From Polaromonas sp. (GTDB lineage: Bacteria; Pseudomonadota; Gammaproteobacteria; Burkholderiales; Burkholderiaceae_C): a DNA stretch of 64,000 bases. The DNA is taken from positions 400,524 to 464,523 of the forward strand of contig NZ_JACPOF010000030.1 of assembly GCF_016185115.1 (NCBI RefSeq). The letters run 5' to 3'. The notes beneath the pieces are model-generated. The model did not search any database. It saw only the letters and a program-made list of their open reading frames with translations, and was not told where the DNA came from. Below are positions 1 through 7,906 of this stretch, piece by piece. Every line of letters begins with the position of its first letter. Within the stretch, counting starts at the first letter, position 1. The position numbers and the translations under genes are program-made.

Positions 1-1
1 T

Positions 2-679
2 TTGCCGGGTATCCAGCTGGCCAACCTTCGCAAGTCCGCTGCAATGACCGAGCGCAACCCATTTCTCGAGGCACGCCTGTTGCCGCAGGGTACGCTGGGC
101 ACCAACCTGCCGCCACGCGACATCACACTGTTGACCACCTCGGCCAGCCTGGTCGCACGCGAAGCGCTGCACCCCGCACTCAAACGGCTCGCGTTGTCGG
201 TGGCCATGGAGGTACACACCGGGGGCGGCCTGTTTTTTCGTGCGGGTGATTTCCCGTCCCTCAGGCGCATCGACTTCCCGACTGCGCCGCAGGCGCGCGA
301 AACGCTGGTCCATGGCCTGCCCCTGGTTGAGCGCGTTTTGCCTTTCTGGTGGGCGCAGGTTGTGGAGCGGCTCGTACTGCTGGTGCTGCCAGTGATGCTG
401 GTCGCGCTCTGGCTCATGCGCCTGATCCCCCGCTATATGCGCTGGATGGTGGAGAGCAGGCTGAATCGCTGGTACGGCGAGCTCAAATTCATCGAAAACG
501 ACCTGTCGAACGAGTCTCTGTCCGGCCTTGATCTCACGCGCTTTCTGCTCCGGCTGAACGGCATGGACAAGGCCCTGCTCGCATTTGCCTGTCCCAGGGA
601 GTTGATGGCACGCTCATACACGCTGCACCAGCACATCGAGTTCGTGCGCCAGCGTCTTTACCGGATGCGCGGACGATGA
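2..679 (+). CDS. TAXI-family solute-binding protein, C-terminal part (cut by window start)
   Basis: The reading frame is open from the first bases, so the gene begins upstream. The 225 visible residues align end to end with the C-terminal half of the next gene: a shared LPQG..PPRD(I/L)TL stretch, an F-x-SL/F-K/R DFP stretch, one hydrophobic span around residues 119-140, and a final cytoplasmic-looking helical domain rich in E/D/R. TAXI proteins are normally soluble periplasmic receptors of TRAP transporters, so a C-terminal membrane span is unusual. The stop codon overlaps the next start as ATGA (676-679), which implies translational coupling. The ligand is unknown. No TRAP permease of the fused TAXI type is seen beside it. 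Confidence 0.75.
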   Translation: MPGIQLANLRKSAAMTERNPFLEARLLPQGTLGTNLPPRDITLLTTSASLVAREALHPALKRLALSVAMEVHTGGGLFFRAGDFPSLRRIDFPTAPQARETLVHGLPLVERVLPFWWAQVVERLVLLVLPVMLVALWLMRLIPRYMRWMVESRLNRWYGELKFIENDLSNESLSGLDLTRFLLRLNGMDKALLAFACPRELMARSYTLHQHIEFVRQRLYRMRGR

Positions 680-1977
680 AACTGCTGCTTCTTTACCGGC
701 GCCGGTGGTGGCTGTTTTACCTGCCTGTCATCCTCTGCACTGCTGCGGCGCTCTGGTGGTCGGCAACGCGCTGGCAGGTGAGTCCGCCCGACAGGGTGGT
801 GATTGCGGCAGGTTCACCCCAGGGCGGGTATTCGGCCCTTGCCCAACGCTACGCAGAACAGCTTGAGCGCCAGGGCATGAACGTCGAGATTGTCTATTCC
901 GATACCCAGCGGGGGGCGCTTGACCGCATCATCAACGACGGTGAGCATGCCACTATCGGGTTTGCGCATGGTATTTACGCCAGCCCGGAAAAGCCGCTCC
1001 ACGCCCTGGCAGTCGTCGGCCAGGACCCGGTCTGGATTTTTTCGGACCCGGGGGGAGCTGCATCGCTGGCCCAGTTGAGGCCTGGCGCGCGCGTCGCTGC
1101 GGGGCCGCCTGGATCATCTTCTTTCATTGCAGCCAGGGCACTGCTTGAGCATGCAGGCATACGTATCGCCGATGTCCGCTTCGACCCTGCCACCGGTGTG
1201 AAGGCCGCCGAAGCCCTGACAGACGGTAACCTGGACATGGTGTTTCAGGCATCCGGAGAAGACGCTCAATCCATACAGCTGCTGACCCGGCAACCCGGCA
1301 TCCAGTTGCTGGGGACGGAACACGCGGGAAGCCTTGCGGCAAAAGAGCCACGCCTGCAGCCGCTGCTGTTGCCCCAGGGCGCGATAGAACTGCGCGGGGA
1401 CATTCCGCCCCGTGACCTCACGCTGATGAGCCTGCAAACCCATCTGCTGGCCAGGCCGGATGTCCACCCGGCGCTGCAACGCGCGTTGCTGGACGCCGCA
1501 ATCGAAATACACGAAGTACCCAACTTTCTTCAGCGGCACGGTCAATTCCCGAGCTTCAAGGGCACAGACTTTCCACTCTCTCCGGCGGCGCGGGACTACA
1601 GCCTGGGCGCACGGCCGTGGCTCGAAACCCTGCTGCCATACCGGACGGCGCAGCGCATGGAACTGTTCGTGTATGCAGTCGTCCCCATACTCGTCATTGC
1701 CCTGCTGGTTCTTGCCTGGATTCCCAGGCTCTTCGACTGGCGGATCATGGCAGCGCTGAACCATTTTTACGGCGACGTGAAGTTTCTTGAAAGCGAAATG
1801 GACAGTGTGGCCAGCGAGCAGCCGATGGCCCTCAAGCGGCTGCTGGAACGGCTCGACGCCATTGAAAGCCAGGTGGTGGCGCTGGACATGCCTGATGAAT
1901 TTGCGGAGCGCTGGTACACGCTTCGCGAGCACCTGGCTGCTGCGCAGGATCGGCTTCTCAAGCTTCGCGCGCGCTGA
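676..1977 (+). CDS. TAXI-family TRAP receptor-like protein with two membrane anchors
   Basis: 433 residues. An N-terminal hydrophobic span (about residues 10-28) is followed by a periplasmic receptor domain with the TAXI-like feature of an early G-S-P-Q-G-G-Y motif near residue 46. A second hydrophobic span lies near residues 336-356, followed by a roughly 75-residue cytoplasmic-looking tail. It is a clear tandem paralogue of the gene before it, starting on the ATGA overlap. The family is known for glutamate/aromatic-type ligands in TRAP systems. Here no cognate DctM fusion is adjacent, so a sensory or scaffold role is possible (inference). The downstream denD-like gene starts 34 bp later and may be cotranscribed. 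Confidence 0.75.
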   Translation: MKLLLLYRRRWWLFYLPVILCTAAALWWSATRWQVSPPDRVVIAAGSPQGGYSALAQRYAEQLERQGMNVEIVYSDTQRGALDRIINDGEHATIGFAHGIYASPEKPLHALAVVGQDPVWIFSDPGGAASLAQLRPGARVAAGPPGSSSFIAARALLEHAGIRIADVRFDPATGVKAAEALTDGNLDMVFQASGEDAQSIQLLTRQPGIQLLGTEHAGSLAAKEPRLQPLLLPQGAIELRGDIPPRDLTLMSLQTHLLARPDVHPALQRALLDAAIEIHEVPNFLQRHGQFPSFKGTDFPLSPAARDYSLGARPWLETLLPYRTAQRMELFVYAVVPILVIALLVLAWIPRLFDWRIMAALNHFYGDVKFLESEMDSVASEQPMALKRLLERLDAIESQVVALDMPDEFAERWYTLREHLAAAQDRLLKLRAR

Positions 1978-2011
1978 AAGCATTTTTATAAGCTGCAACG
2001 AGACACACTGC

Positions 2012-3010
2012 ATGGATATTGTCATCACCGGAGGCGCCGGTTTTCTGGGTGCCAGGCTGGCGCGGGAACTGCTCGCGCGCGGGAAGCTGTCGCTCGCGGC
2101 AAACGAAGCGCAAGCCATCAGGACCATCACGCTGGTTGATCGCCTCGCCCCGCCACCGGATTTGCTCTCAGACAGCAGGGTTCTGGCCGTGACCGGCGAC
2201 CTTAACGAGTTGTTGCAGTCAACCATGGCTGCAGCTTCGGTCATACAGCCTCACCACACTTTGGTGTTTCATCTCGCCGCCGCAGTCAGCGGTGAATGCG
2301 AGGCCGATTTCGACCTCGGCATGCGCAGCAACATCGACGCCACCCGGGCTTTACTGGAGGCCTGCCGTGCGCAGGAGACGGTGCCAACGTTTGTCTTTGC
2401 AAGCTCCCTCGCCGTGTTTGGCAACTCGCCCGAACAACCCTTGCCTTCAGTCATTGACGACCGCACCCTGCCCACGCCACAGAACAGTTACGGCATACAG
2501 AAATTCATTGGGGAACAGCTGGTGGCCGACTATGCCCGCAAGGGATTTATCCGTGGCCGGAACGTGAGGCTGATGACCGTGAGCGTACGGCCCGGCAAAC
2601 CGAATGGTGCGGCGTCGGGCTTTCTGAGCGGGATGATCCGCGAGCCGCTGGCCGGCATCCGGGCCATATGCCCTGTCCCGCCAGACACTGCGGTGGCGCT
2701 CTCATCGCCAGCCCGAACCATTGAAGGCCTGATTCGGGCGGCAGAAGCCAGTGATGCGGACTGGGGCGCGAGAACAGCCATCAACCTGCCCGCCATCACA
2801 ACCACTGTGAGGAGCATGGCTGAAGCACTTGAGCGCGTGGCCGGCAAAAAGGCCTCAAGCCTGATCGACTGGACGCCAGACGCTGCCATTGCACGCATCA
2901 TCACAAGCTGGCCTTCCCGGATTGATGCGGCACGCGCGGCAGCGCTGGGGCTGCTGCCGGACAGCGATTTTGAGAGCGTCGTCAGGGATTACCTAAGAGA
3001 AAATCCTTAG
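2012..3010 (+). CDS. denD: NAD-dependent epimerase/dehydratase, D-erythronate dehydrogenase-like (DenD)
   Basis: 332 residues, an extended-SDR protein. The N-terminal Rossmann motif GGAGFLG sits at residues 7-13, and the catalytic Y-x3-K is Tyr160/Lys164 (NSYGIQK). The segments EADFDLGMR, SVRPGKPN, IREPLAG and CPVPPDT match the DenD subgroup, which oxidises D-erythronate at C2 with NAD. The start at 2012 puts the Rossmann strand at the N-terminus; a longer in-frame extension upstream runs into the TAXI gene and is not credible. Its neighbour downstream is a TRAP transporter, so a sugar-acid uptake and oxidation pair is plausible. The kinase and isomerase partners of the known erythronate pathway (OtnK, OtnI) are not in the window, so the substrate is tentative. 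Confidence 0.75.
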   Translation: MDIVITGGAGFLGARLARELLARGKLSLAANEAQAIRTITLVDRLAPPPDLLSDSRVLAVTGDLNELLQSTMAAASVIQPHHTLVFHLAAAVSGECEADFDLGMRSNIDATRALLEACRAQETVPTFVFASSLAVFGNSPEQPLPSVIDDRTLPTPQNSYGIQKFIGEQLVADYARKGFIRGRNVRLMTVSVRPGKPNGAASGFLSGMIREPLAGIRAICPVPPDTAVALSSPARTIEGLIRAAEASDADWGARTAINLPAITTTVRSMAEALERVAGKKASSLIDWTPDAAIARIITSWPSRIDAARAAALGLLPDSDFESVVRDYLRENP

Positions 3011-3069
3011 ATAACTCAGGTCGCGCCTGGTGCATAGTGGGCGGTTGAACAATAAAGGAGACATTAGGT

Positions 3070-4041
3070 ATGAAACTCACCCGCCTGCTCACCGGCATTT
3101 CCCTTGCCATGGGCCTCGCATGCGCAGCCCAGGCACAGACCATCCTGAAAATCGGTTATGCCACCAACAAGGAATCGCATTACGGCGTGGGCTCCACCGT
3201 GTTTTGCGACGAAGTTGAAAAAGGCACGCAAGGCCGCTACAAATGCCAGCACTTTGCCAGTTCGGCACTGGGTGGCGAGCGCGAGCAGATAGAAGCCGTG
3301 CAGCTGGGCACGCAAGACCTGGTCAATACATCGACAGGCCCGGTCGGCAACTTTGTGCCCGAAGTCAAGATCGTCGACATCCCTTTCCTCTTTCGTGACT
3401 ACGACCACGCACGCAAGGTCATGGACGGCCCCATAGGCCAGGACATCCTCAGCAAATTCCCCAGCAAGGGCATCATCGCCCTAGGCTGGACGGAAAACGG
3501 TTTCCGCCACATGACCAACAGCAAGCGCGACATCGTCAAGCCCACCGATGCCGCCGGTCTGAAGATGCGCACAATGGAAAACAAGGTGCATATGGACGGA
3601 TACCGAACCTTCGGCATCCTGCCGACGCCCATGGCCTTTCCTGAGCTGTTCGGAGCGTTGCAACAGGGCACGGTCGACGGACAGGAAAACCCAATCCCCG
3701 TGATCCTTGCCTCGAAGTTCTCGCAGGTCCAGAAACACCTGTCGCTGACGGGCCACGTGTATTCACCTGCGCTGCTGCTGCTGTCACCCAGGACTTGGAA
3801 CAAACTGACCGAAGCAGACAAGAAGGTGTTTGTTGAGGCTGCCAAAAAAGCCGGCGCAGCCCAGCGCAAAAAGGTCAATGATGACGAGAACAGCGGCATT
3901 GCCCAACTTGAAAAAGAAGGCATGAAAGTCACCAAGGTGGTAGATGGCAACGCCTTCCGTACCGCGCTGGCCCCTGCCTATGCGGGGTATGCCAAGGAAT
4001 TCGGCGCAGACAACATCAAGAAGATCCAGGACGTCCGTTAA
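3070..4041 (+). CDS. dctP: TRAP transporter periplasmic substrate-binding protein DctP
   Basis: 323 residues. A Sec signal peptide (about residues 1-22, ending AQAQ) precedes a DctP-family receptor. Family features are visible: the LGGEREQIEAVQLG segment, the IPFLFRDYDHAR segment, the Arg-containing GLKMRTMEN segment that in this family contacts the ligand carboxylate, and the VDGQENP segment. A strong AAAGGAG ribosome site lies just upstream. It delivers a carboxylate ligand to the DctQM permease encoded next. Proximity to the denD-like gene suggests a sugar acid, but the sequence alone does not fix the ligand. A strong hairpin follows the gene. Confidence 0.9.
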   Translation: MKLTRLLTGISLAMGLACAAQAQTILKIGYATNKESHYGVGSTVFCDEVEKGTQGRYKCQHFASSALGGEREQIEAVQLGTQDLVNTSTGPVGNFVPEVKIVDIPFLFRDYDHARKVMDGPIGQDILSKFPSKGIIALGWTENGFRHMTNSKRDIVKPTDAAGLKMRTMENKVHMDGYRTFGILPTPMAFPELFGALQQGTVDGQENPIPVILASKFSQVQKHLSLTGHVYSPALLLLSPRTWNKLTEADKKVFVEAAKKAGAAQRKKVNDDENSGIAQLEKEGMKVTKVVDGNAFRTALAPAYAGYAKEFGADNIKKIQDVR

Positions 4042-4057
4042 GCCTGCTTGAGGTACA

Positions 4058-4097
4058 GCCGCCCGGCCCGTAGCAGGGCATACGGGCGGCATTTTTT
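4058..4097 (+). terminator. Rho-independent terminator/attenuator between dctP and dctQ
   Basis: GCCGCCCG at 4058-4065 pairs with CGGGCGGC at 4083-4090, followed by ATTTTTT to 4097. It lies inside the TRAP operon, where partial termination would give more receptor than permease, a common need in binding-protein transporters (inference). Confidence 0.7.
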
Positions 4098-4140
4098 CGC
4101 GGGGCTCCGGCTTTCCAGAGCCGAACAACAGAGAACAACA

Positions 4141-4653
4141 GTGAAGACCTTCGAACGATATTTCCTCGGCGCCAACCGCTGGGCCCTCATACTCCTGCTC
4201 GCGGCAATGGCCGTCATTATTTTTGTCAATGTCGCGCTTCGCTACCTGACCAACCAGTCCATTGAGTGGGCCGAAGAGGTCTCGCGCCACATGATGATCT
4301 GGCTGACTTTTCTCGGTGCCGGACCGGTGCTGCGCTACGGCGGGCACATCGCGGTAGAGAACCTGCAGGACGTACTCCCACGCTCCATGGCGATTGCCAT
4401 ACGCGCTTTTGTCGCGCTTCTACTGTTCGCCTTTTTCGGATTCATGATCTGGTATGGCTGGCTCTACATGGGTCGAACCATGTTCCAGCTGACCGCGGCC
4501 ACGCAGATACCGTTTGCCTATATCTATGCGGCGATGCCTGTGGGTGGCGTGCTGCTCATCATTCACTGGCTGCTGGTCGTGAGAGGTTATGTGATGGAAC
4601 GCAAATTTGCGAGCGATGCGCACTTTGACGCACTGGCGAGTGCATCGCTATGA
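4141..4653 (+). CDS. dctQ: TRAP transporter small permease DctQ
   Basis: 170 residues from a GTG start. Four hydrophobic segments are visible, with the family features FVNVALRYLTNQSIEWAEEVSR and the W-L-T-F-L-GAGPVLRYGGHI stretch typical of DctQ. The GTG at 4141 is chosen because it places the first membrane helix at the usual distance. The frame is open further upstream, but that would translate the terminator hairpin. DctQ pairs with DctM in the inner membrane. The gene ends in an ATGA overlap (4650-4653) with a 28-codon mini-ORF rather than directly with dctM. Confidence 0.85.
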   Translation: MKTFERYFLGANRWALILLLAAMAVIIFVNVALRYLTNQSIEWAEEVSRHMMIWLTFLGAGPVLRYGGHIAVENLQDVLPRSMAIAIRAFVALLLFAFFGFMIWYGWLYMGRTMFQLTAATQIPFAYIYAAMPVGGVLLIIHWLLVVRGYVMERKFASDAHFDALASASL

Positions 4654-4736
4654 GCGCCGCCGGACCGCTCCAAGGCGCGAGCGCCCCCTCGGGGGGCAGT
4701 GCAGCGGCGCAGGCCGCAAGCGTGGGGACTTTATGA
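4650..4736 (+). CDS. 28-codon mini-ORF spanning an intergenic repeat between dctQ and dctM
   Basis: The ATG at 4650 overlaps the dctQ stop (ATGA). The frame stays open for 28 sense codons rich in Ala, Gly and Ser, and ends in a TGA at 4734-4736 that overlaps the dctM ATG at 4733 (again ATGA). The sequence is entirely repeat-derived and I recognise no protein family. Its likely role, if any, is to pass ribosomes from dctQ to dctM by stop-start reinitiation (inference). It may simply be an accident of the repeat. Confidence 0.35.
   Translation: MSAAGPLQGASAPSGGSAAAQAASVGTL
4654..4732 (+). repeat. Comamonadaceae-type intergenic repeat with CCCCC-TC-GGGGG hairpin
   Basis: A short GC-rich element lies between two copies of ATGAGCGCC (4650-4658 and 4733-4741). 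It contains the perfect hairpin GCCCCCTCGGGGGGC (about 4684-4698). I recall closely similar intergenic elements in Comamonadaceae genomes; that is memory, not a search result. The flanking 9-bp direct repeats look like a duplicated junction. Confidence 0.6.
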
Positions 4737-6025
4737 GCGCCAGCCTGTTACTCGTTCTGACGGTCTGCTTTTTCCTGGCTATTGGCGTGCCAGTAGCCTT
4801 TGCGCTGGGCCTTGCCACCGTCGCCACGCTGGTGCTGGCGGAAAATTACCCGCTGTTTGTACTGCTGAAAGAAACCTTCACAGGCATAGACAGCTTTCCC
4901 CTGATGGCCGTTCCATTTTTCATACTGGCGGCAGAACTCATGAGCGGCGGTTCCCTGACGGAAGTCCTGCTGAAATTCGCCGGCCAGTTCGTCGGCCATA
5001 AACGCGGTGGGCTGGGTTACACCAATGTGGTGTCGCTGACATTCTTCTCGGGCATTTCCGGTTCTGCACTGGCTGATGCAGCAGGTCCGGGTTCCATGCT
5101 GATCAAGATGATGGACAAGGCCGGCTATGACCGCTCGTACGCGGCGGCACTGACGGCTGCAACCGCCATCGTCGGGCCCATCATCCCGCCATCCATCATC
5201 ATGATCATTTATGCGCTGCAGGATGACAATGTCTCGGTGGGCGCATTGTTTGTTGCGGGCCTGATTCCCGGCATCCTGATTGCCGTGGCCATGTGCGTGG
5301 TGAATTTTCATGTTTCGAAAAAACGCAACTACAAGGGTGATGGCGCCCTTCCGCCATGGCCGGAAGTCTGGCGCACCACATGGAAGGCCATTCCCGCGCT
5401 GTTGCTGCCTGTGCTTATTCTTGGCGGAATGCGCGCCGGATGGTTTACGCCCACCGAAGCGTCCGTCGTTGCGGTTTTTTATGCCTTGATTTGCGGAAAA
5501 TTTGTTTACCGCACGCTGGAATGGAAAGCCCTGCCAGACATCCTCGCGCGCTCGGCATTGCTGACCGCCTCGGTGCTCATCATCATCGGTCTTTCCGCAT
5601 CTTTCGCATGGATTCTGACGATTGAAGGCCTGCCGCAACAGATGGCCGACTGGATCATTGGCATGCATCTGTCGCCGTGGATGTTCCTGATTTTTGTGAA
5701 CATCTTTTTGCTGCTGTTTGGTATCTTCATTGAACCGCTGCCGGGTGTGATGGTGCTGGCCCCGATTCTTGCGCCCGTTGCCGTCAAGCTCGGCATAGAC
5801 CCCATCCACTTTGCGATGATCGTGATCTACAACCTCACACTGGGCATGATCACACCGCCAGTCGGCGGCCTGCTGTTTGTGACCTCCAACGTTTCGCGTG
5901 TCCCCATGGGCCCGCTGGTGCGCGAACTTGTGCCCTTTCTCTGGGCCCACGCAGCCGTGCTGGTTCTGCTGACATTCCTTCCTGCACTGAGCACCTGGGC
6001 GCCCCATGCACTGGGTTTTAAATAG
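4733..6025 (+). CDS. dctM: TRAP transporter large permease DctM
   Basis: 430 residues, the usual length for DctM, with about 12 hydrophobic segments. Family signatures are visible: the SGSALADAAGPGSMLIKMM and IIPPSIIMIIYAL segments and, late in the protein, the NLTLGMITPPVGGLLFVTSNV segment (read in parts). It is the Na+-coupled transport subunit working with DctQ and DctP. The start at 4733 follows a GTGGGGA ribosome site and overlaps the end of the repeat-encoded mini-ORF. A frame-open extension to 4607 runs through dctQ and the repeat and is rejected. Confidence 0.9.
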   Translation: MSASLLLVLTVCFFLAIGVPVAFALGLATVATLVLAENYPLFVLLKETFTGIDSFPLMAVPFFILAAELMSGGSLTEVLLKFAGQFVGHKRGGLGYTNVVSLTFFSGISGSALADAAGPGSMLIKMMDKAGYDRSYAAALTAATAIVGPIIPPSIIMIIYALQDDNVSVGALFVAGLIPGILIAVAMCVVNFHVSKKRNYKGDGALPPWPEVWRTTWKAIPALLLPVLILGGMRAGWFTPTEASVVAVFYALICGKFVYRTLEWKALPDILARSALLTASVLIIIGLSASFAWILTIEGLPQQMADWIIGMHLSPWMFLIFVNIFLLLFGIFIEPLPGVMVLAPILAPVAVKLGIDPIHFAMIVIYNLTLGMITPPVGGLLFVTSNVSRVPMGPLVRELVPFLWAHAAVLVLLTFLPALSTWAPHALGFK

Positions 6026-6049
6026 CGAATCCGGTCATCCGCTACACTT

Positions 6050-6272
6050 TGAGGGTCAGGAGAGAGTTTTTCCCGCGAAAACCGCCGAAGGCGCATGTGT
6101 CACCCGCAATGGTGCACTGAACGCTCAGGCAAAAGGACTGACAACCGTTTCCCGGCGCACCGCGCCGGGGAGCGTTCCCTACTGGAGAGAGGCTGCTTTT
6201 TCGGCAGCCCACCGAAGGAGCAAACCCGCATCGCCGGGTGAATCTCTCAGGTAAAGTGGACAGCAGGGGCAG
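6050..6272 (+). promoter_or_regulatory. Tandem glycine riboswitch upstream of gcvTHP
   Basis: Two glycine aptamers lie in series. The first shows GGAGAG (about 6059), CCGAAGG (about 6083) and CTCAGGCAAAAGGAC (about 6124-6138). The second shows GGAGAG (about 6184), CACCGAAGGAGCAAAC (about 6210) and CTCTCAGGTAAAGTGGAC (about 6244-6261). This is the classic cooperative arrangement that turns on glycine cleavage genes when glycine is high. A hairpin CCGCAGC-TTTT-GCTGCGG (6274-6291) follows without a good T-run, so control is more likely at translation: AGGGGC at the end of aptamer 2 could pair with GCCCCCC (6301-6307) beside the ribosome site. Confidence 0.93.
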
Positions 6273-6312
6273 CCCGCAGCTTTTGCTGCGGAACTTGTTT
6301 GCCCCCCGGAGA

Positions 6313-7467
6313 ATGCCCTTGTCCAGCCCTGCCCCCCCCGAAACCCTGCTCAAGACACCGTTGCATGACCTGCATGTGACTCTCGGCGCGCGCATGGTCC
6401 CCTTTGCCGGCTATTCCATGCCGGTGCAATATCCGGCGGGCCTGATGGCCGAGCACCACCACACACGTACAGCAGCCGGCCTGTTTGACGTCTCCCACAT
6501 GGGCCAGTTGCGCCTTGAAGGACCAGATGCGGCCAACGCCCTGGAAACCCTGATGCCCGTCGATGTGCTTGACCTTGCGCCCGGCAAGCAGCGCTATGGC
6601 CTGCTGCTCAATGATGAAGGCGGCATCATCGATGATCTGATGTTTTTCAACCGTGACATCGGCAACGGCGGCGACCTGTTCATCATCGTCAACGGCGCCT
6701 GCAAGATCGGCGACATTGCCCATATTCGGGCAAAAATCGGCAAGCGCTGTGTTGTCACTCCCATGCCAGAGATGGCACTGCTCGCACTTCAGGGCCCACA
6801 AGCCGTGACGGCATTACAACGGCTTGCCCCGGGTGTTGAAAAACTGGTCTTCATGACCGGTGGCCGTTATACCGTTGCGGGCTGCGACTGTTTTCTCACA
6901 CGCAGCGGTTATACCGGCGAGGACGGTTTCGAGATTTCCGTTCCGGCCGCGCAGGCAGACAAGCTGGCGCGCGCGCTGCTCGCCGAACCTGAAGTCAAAC
7001 CCATTGGCCTGGGTGCACGCAACTCCCTTCGTCTGGAAGCCGGACTTTGCCTCTATGGCAACGACATTGACACCACCACCACACCCGTTGAGGCCAGCCT
7101 GAACTGGGCGATCCAGAAAGTCAGGCGCACAGGCGGCGCGCGGGCGGGAGGATTTCCGGGCGCGGAGAGGATACTGGCGCAGCTGTCTGGCTCATCCACG
7201 CTGCCACGCAAACGTGTCGGCCTCATCGCACTTGAGCGCGTGCCGGTGCGTGACCATACAACACTGCACAGCCCCGACGGCGCACAGGTCGGCGAAGTCA
7301 CCAGCGGCCTGCTCGGGCCCACCATCAATCAGCCCGTCGCCATGGGTTATGTGAGCCCGGAATTTGCTTCTACCGGTACACAAATCAACGCCATGGTACG
7401 TGGCAAACCCGTACCCATGGAGGTCGCCAACATGCCATTTGTTCCCACCCATTACTACCGCGGCTAA
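6313..7467 (+). CDS. gcvT: Aminomethyltransferase, glycine cleavage system T protein
   Basis: 384 residues from the ATG. It transfers the methylene group from aminomethyl-lipoyl GcvH to tetrahydrofolate, releasing ammonia. Conserved features: TPLHDLHVTLGARMVPFAGY near the N-terminus, the D-V-S-H-M-G motif, LTRSGYTGEDGFEI, and GLGARNSLRLEAGL. It is first in the riboswitch-controlled gcvTHP operon. The GGAG at 6308-6311 is only one base from the ATG at 6313, but well spaced from an in-frame TTG at 6319, so the real start could be the TTG, two codons shorter. Upstream in-frame extension enters the riboswitch and is not used. Confidence 0.95.
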   Translation: MPLSSPAPPETLLKTPLHDLHVTLGARMVPFAGYSMPVQYPAGLMAEHHHTRTAAGLFDVSHMGQLRLEGPDAANALETLMPVDVLDLAPGKQRYGLLLNDEGGIIDDLMFFNRDIGNGGDLFIIVNGACKIGDIAHIRAKIGKRCVVTPMPEMALLALQGPQAVTALQRLAPGVEKLVFMTGGRYTVAGCDCFLTRSGYTGEDGFEISVPAAQADKLARALLAEPEVKPIGLGARNSLRLEAGLCLYGNDIDTTTTPVEASLNWAIQKVRRTGGARAGGFPGAERILAQLSGSSTLPRKRVGLIALERVPVRDHTTLHSPDGAQVGEVTSGLLGPTINQPVAMGYVSPEFASTGTQINAMVRGKPVPMEVANMPFVPTHYYRG

Positions 7468-7518
7468 GGCATTGGCTTAGCACGGCAACTTTTCAAACAA
7501 CACTTTCAGGAGAAACCC

Positions 7519-7890
7519 ATGACCGTCAAATACACCGAAGACCACGAGTGGCTGAAGATTGAAGGCGACATCGCCACTGTCGGCATCACCGTCCACGCGC
7601 AGGATGCGCTGGGCGACGTCGTGTTTGTGGACCTGCCTGCAGTAGGCGCCACCCTGGCACAAAAGGAAACGGCCGGTGTGGTCGAGTCTGTCAAGGCTGC
7701 CGCAGATGTGTATATGCCCGTAAGTGGAGAAGTCACCGAAGTCAATGAAGCCCTGCGCGACGACCCATCGCTGGCCAACAGCGACCCGCTGGGTGCGGGC
7801 TGGTTCTTCAAGGTCAAACTGTCCGACGCATCACAGCTCACGGGCCTGATGGACGAAACCAGCTACAACTCGTTTTCTGCAAGCGCCTGA
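7519..7890 (+). CDS. gcvH: Glycine cleavage system H protein
   Basis: 123 residues, the normal length. GcvH is the lipoyl carrier that shuttles the aminomethyl intermediate between GcvP, GcvT and the L protein. The lipoylation site is Lys59 in the segment ETAGVVESVKAAADVY, and the N-terminal DHEW motif is present. A good AGGAG ribosome site precedes the ATG. The gene lies 51 bp after gcvT, and a repeat element separates it from gcvP. Confidence 0.97.
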   Translation: MTVKYTEDHEWLKIEGDIATVGITVHAQDALGDVVFVDLPAVGATLAQKETAGVVESVKAAADVYMPVSGEVTEVNEALRDDPSLANSDPLGAGWFFKVKLSDASQLTGLMDETSYNSFSASA

Positions 7891-7906
7891 ACAATTACCT
7901 TCTTTC

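Noticed and set aside
1114..2244. 376-codon open frame on the minus strand
   Set aside because: Antisense to the TAXI and denD-like genes, no motif, atypical composition.
4748..6007. 419-codon open frame on the minus strand
   Set aside because: It is fully antisense to dctM and rich in His/Gln/Arg without any protein-like pattern; a GC-bias shadow.
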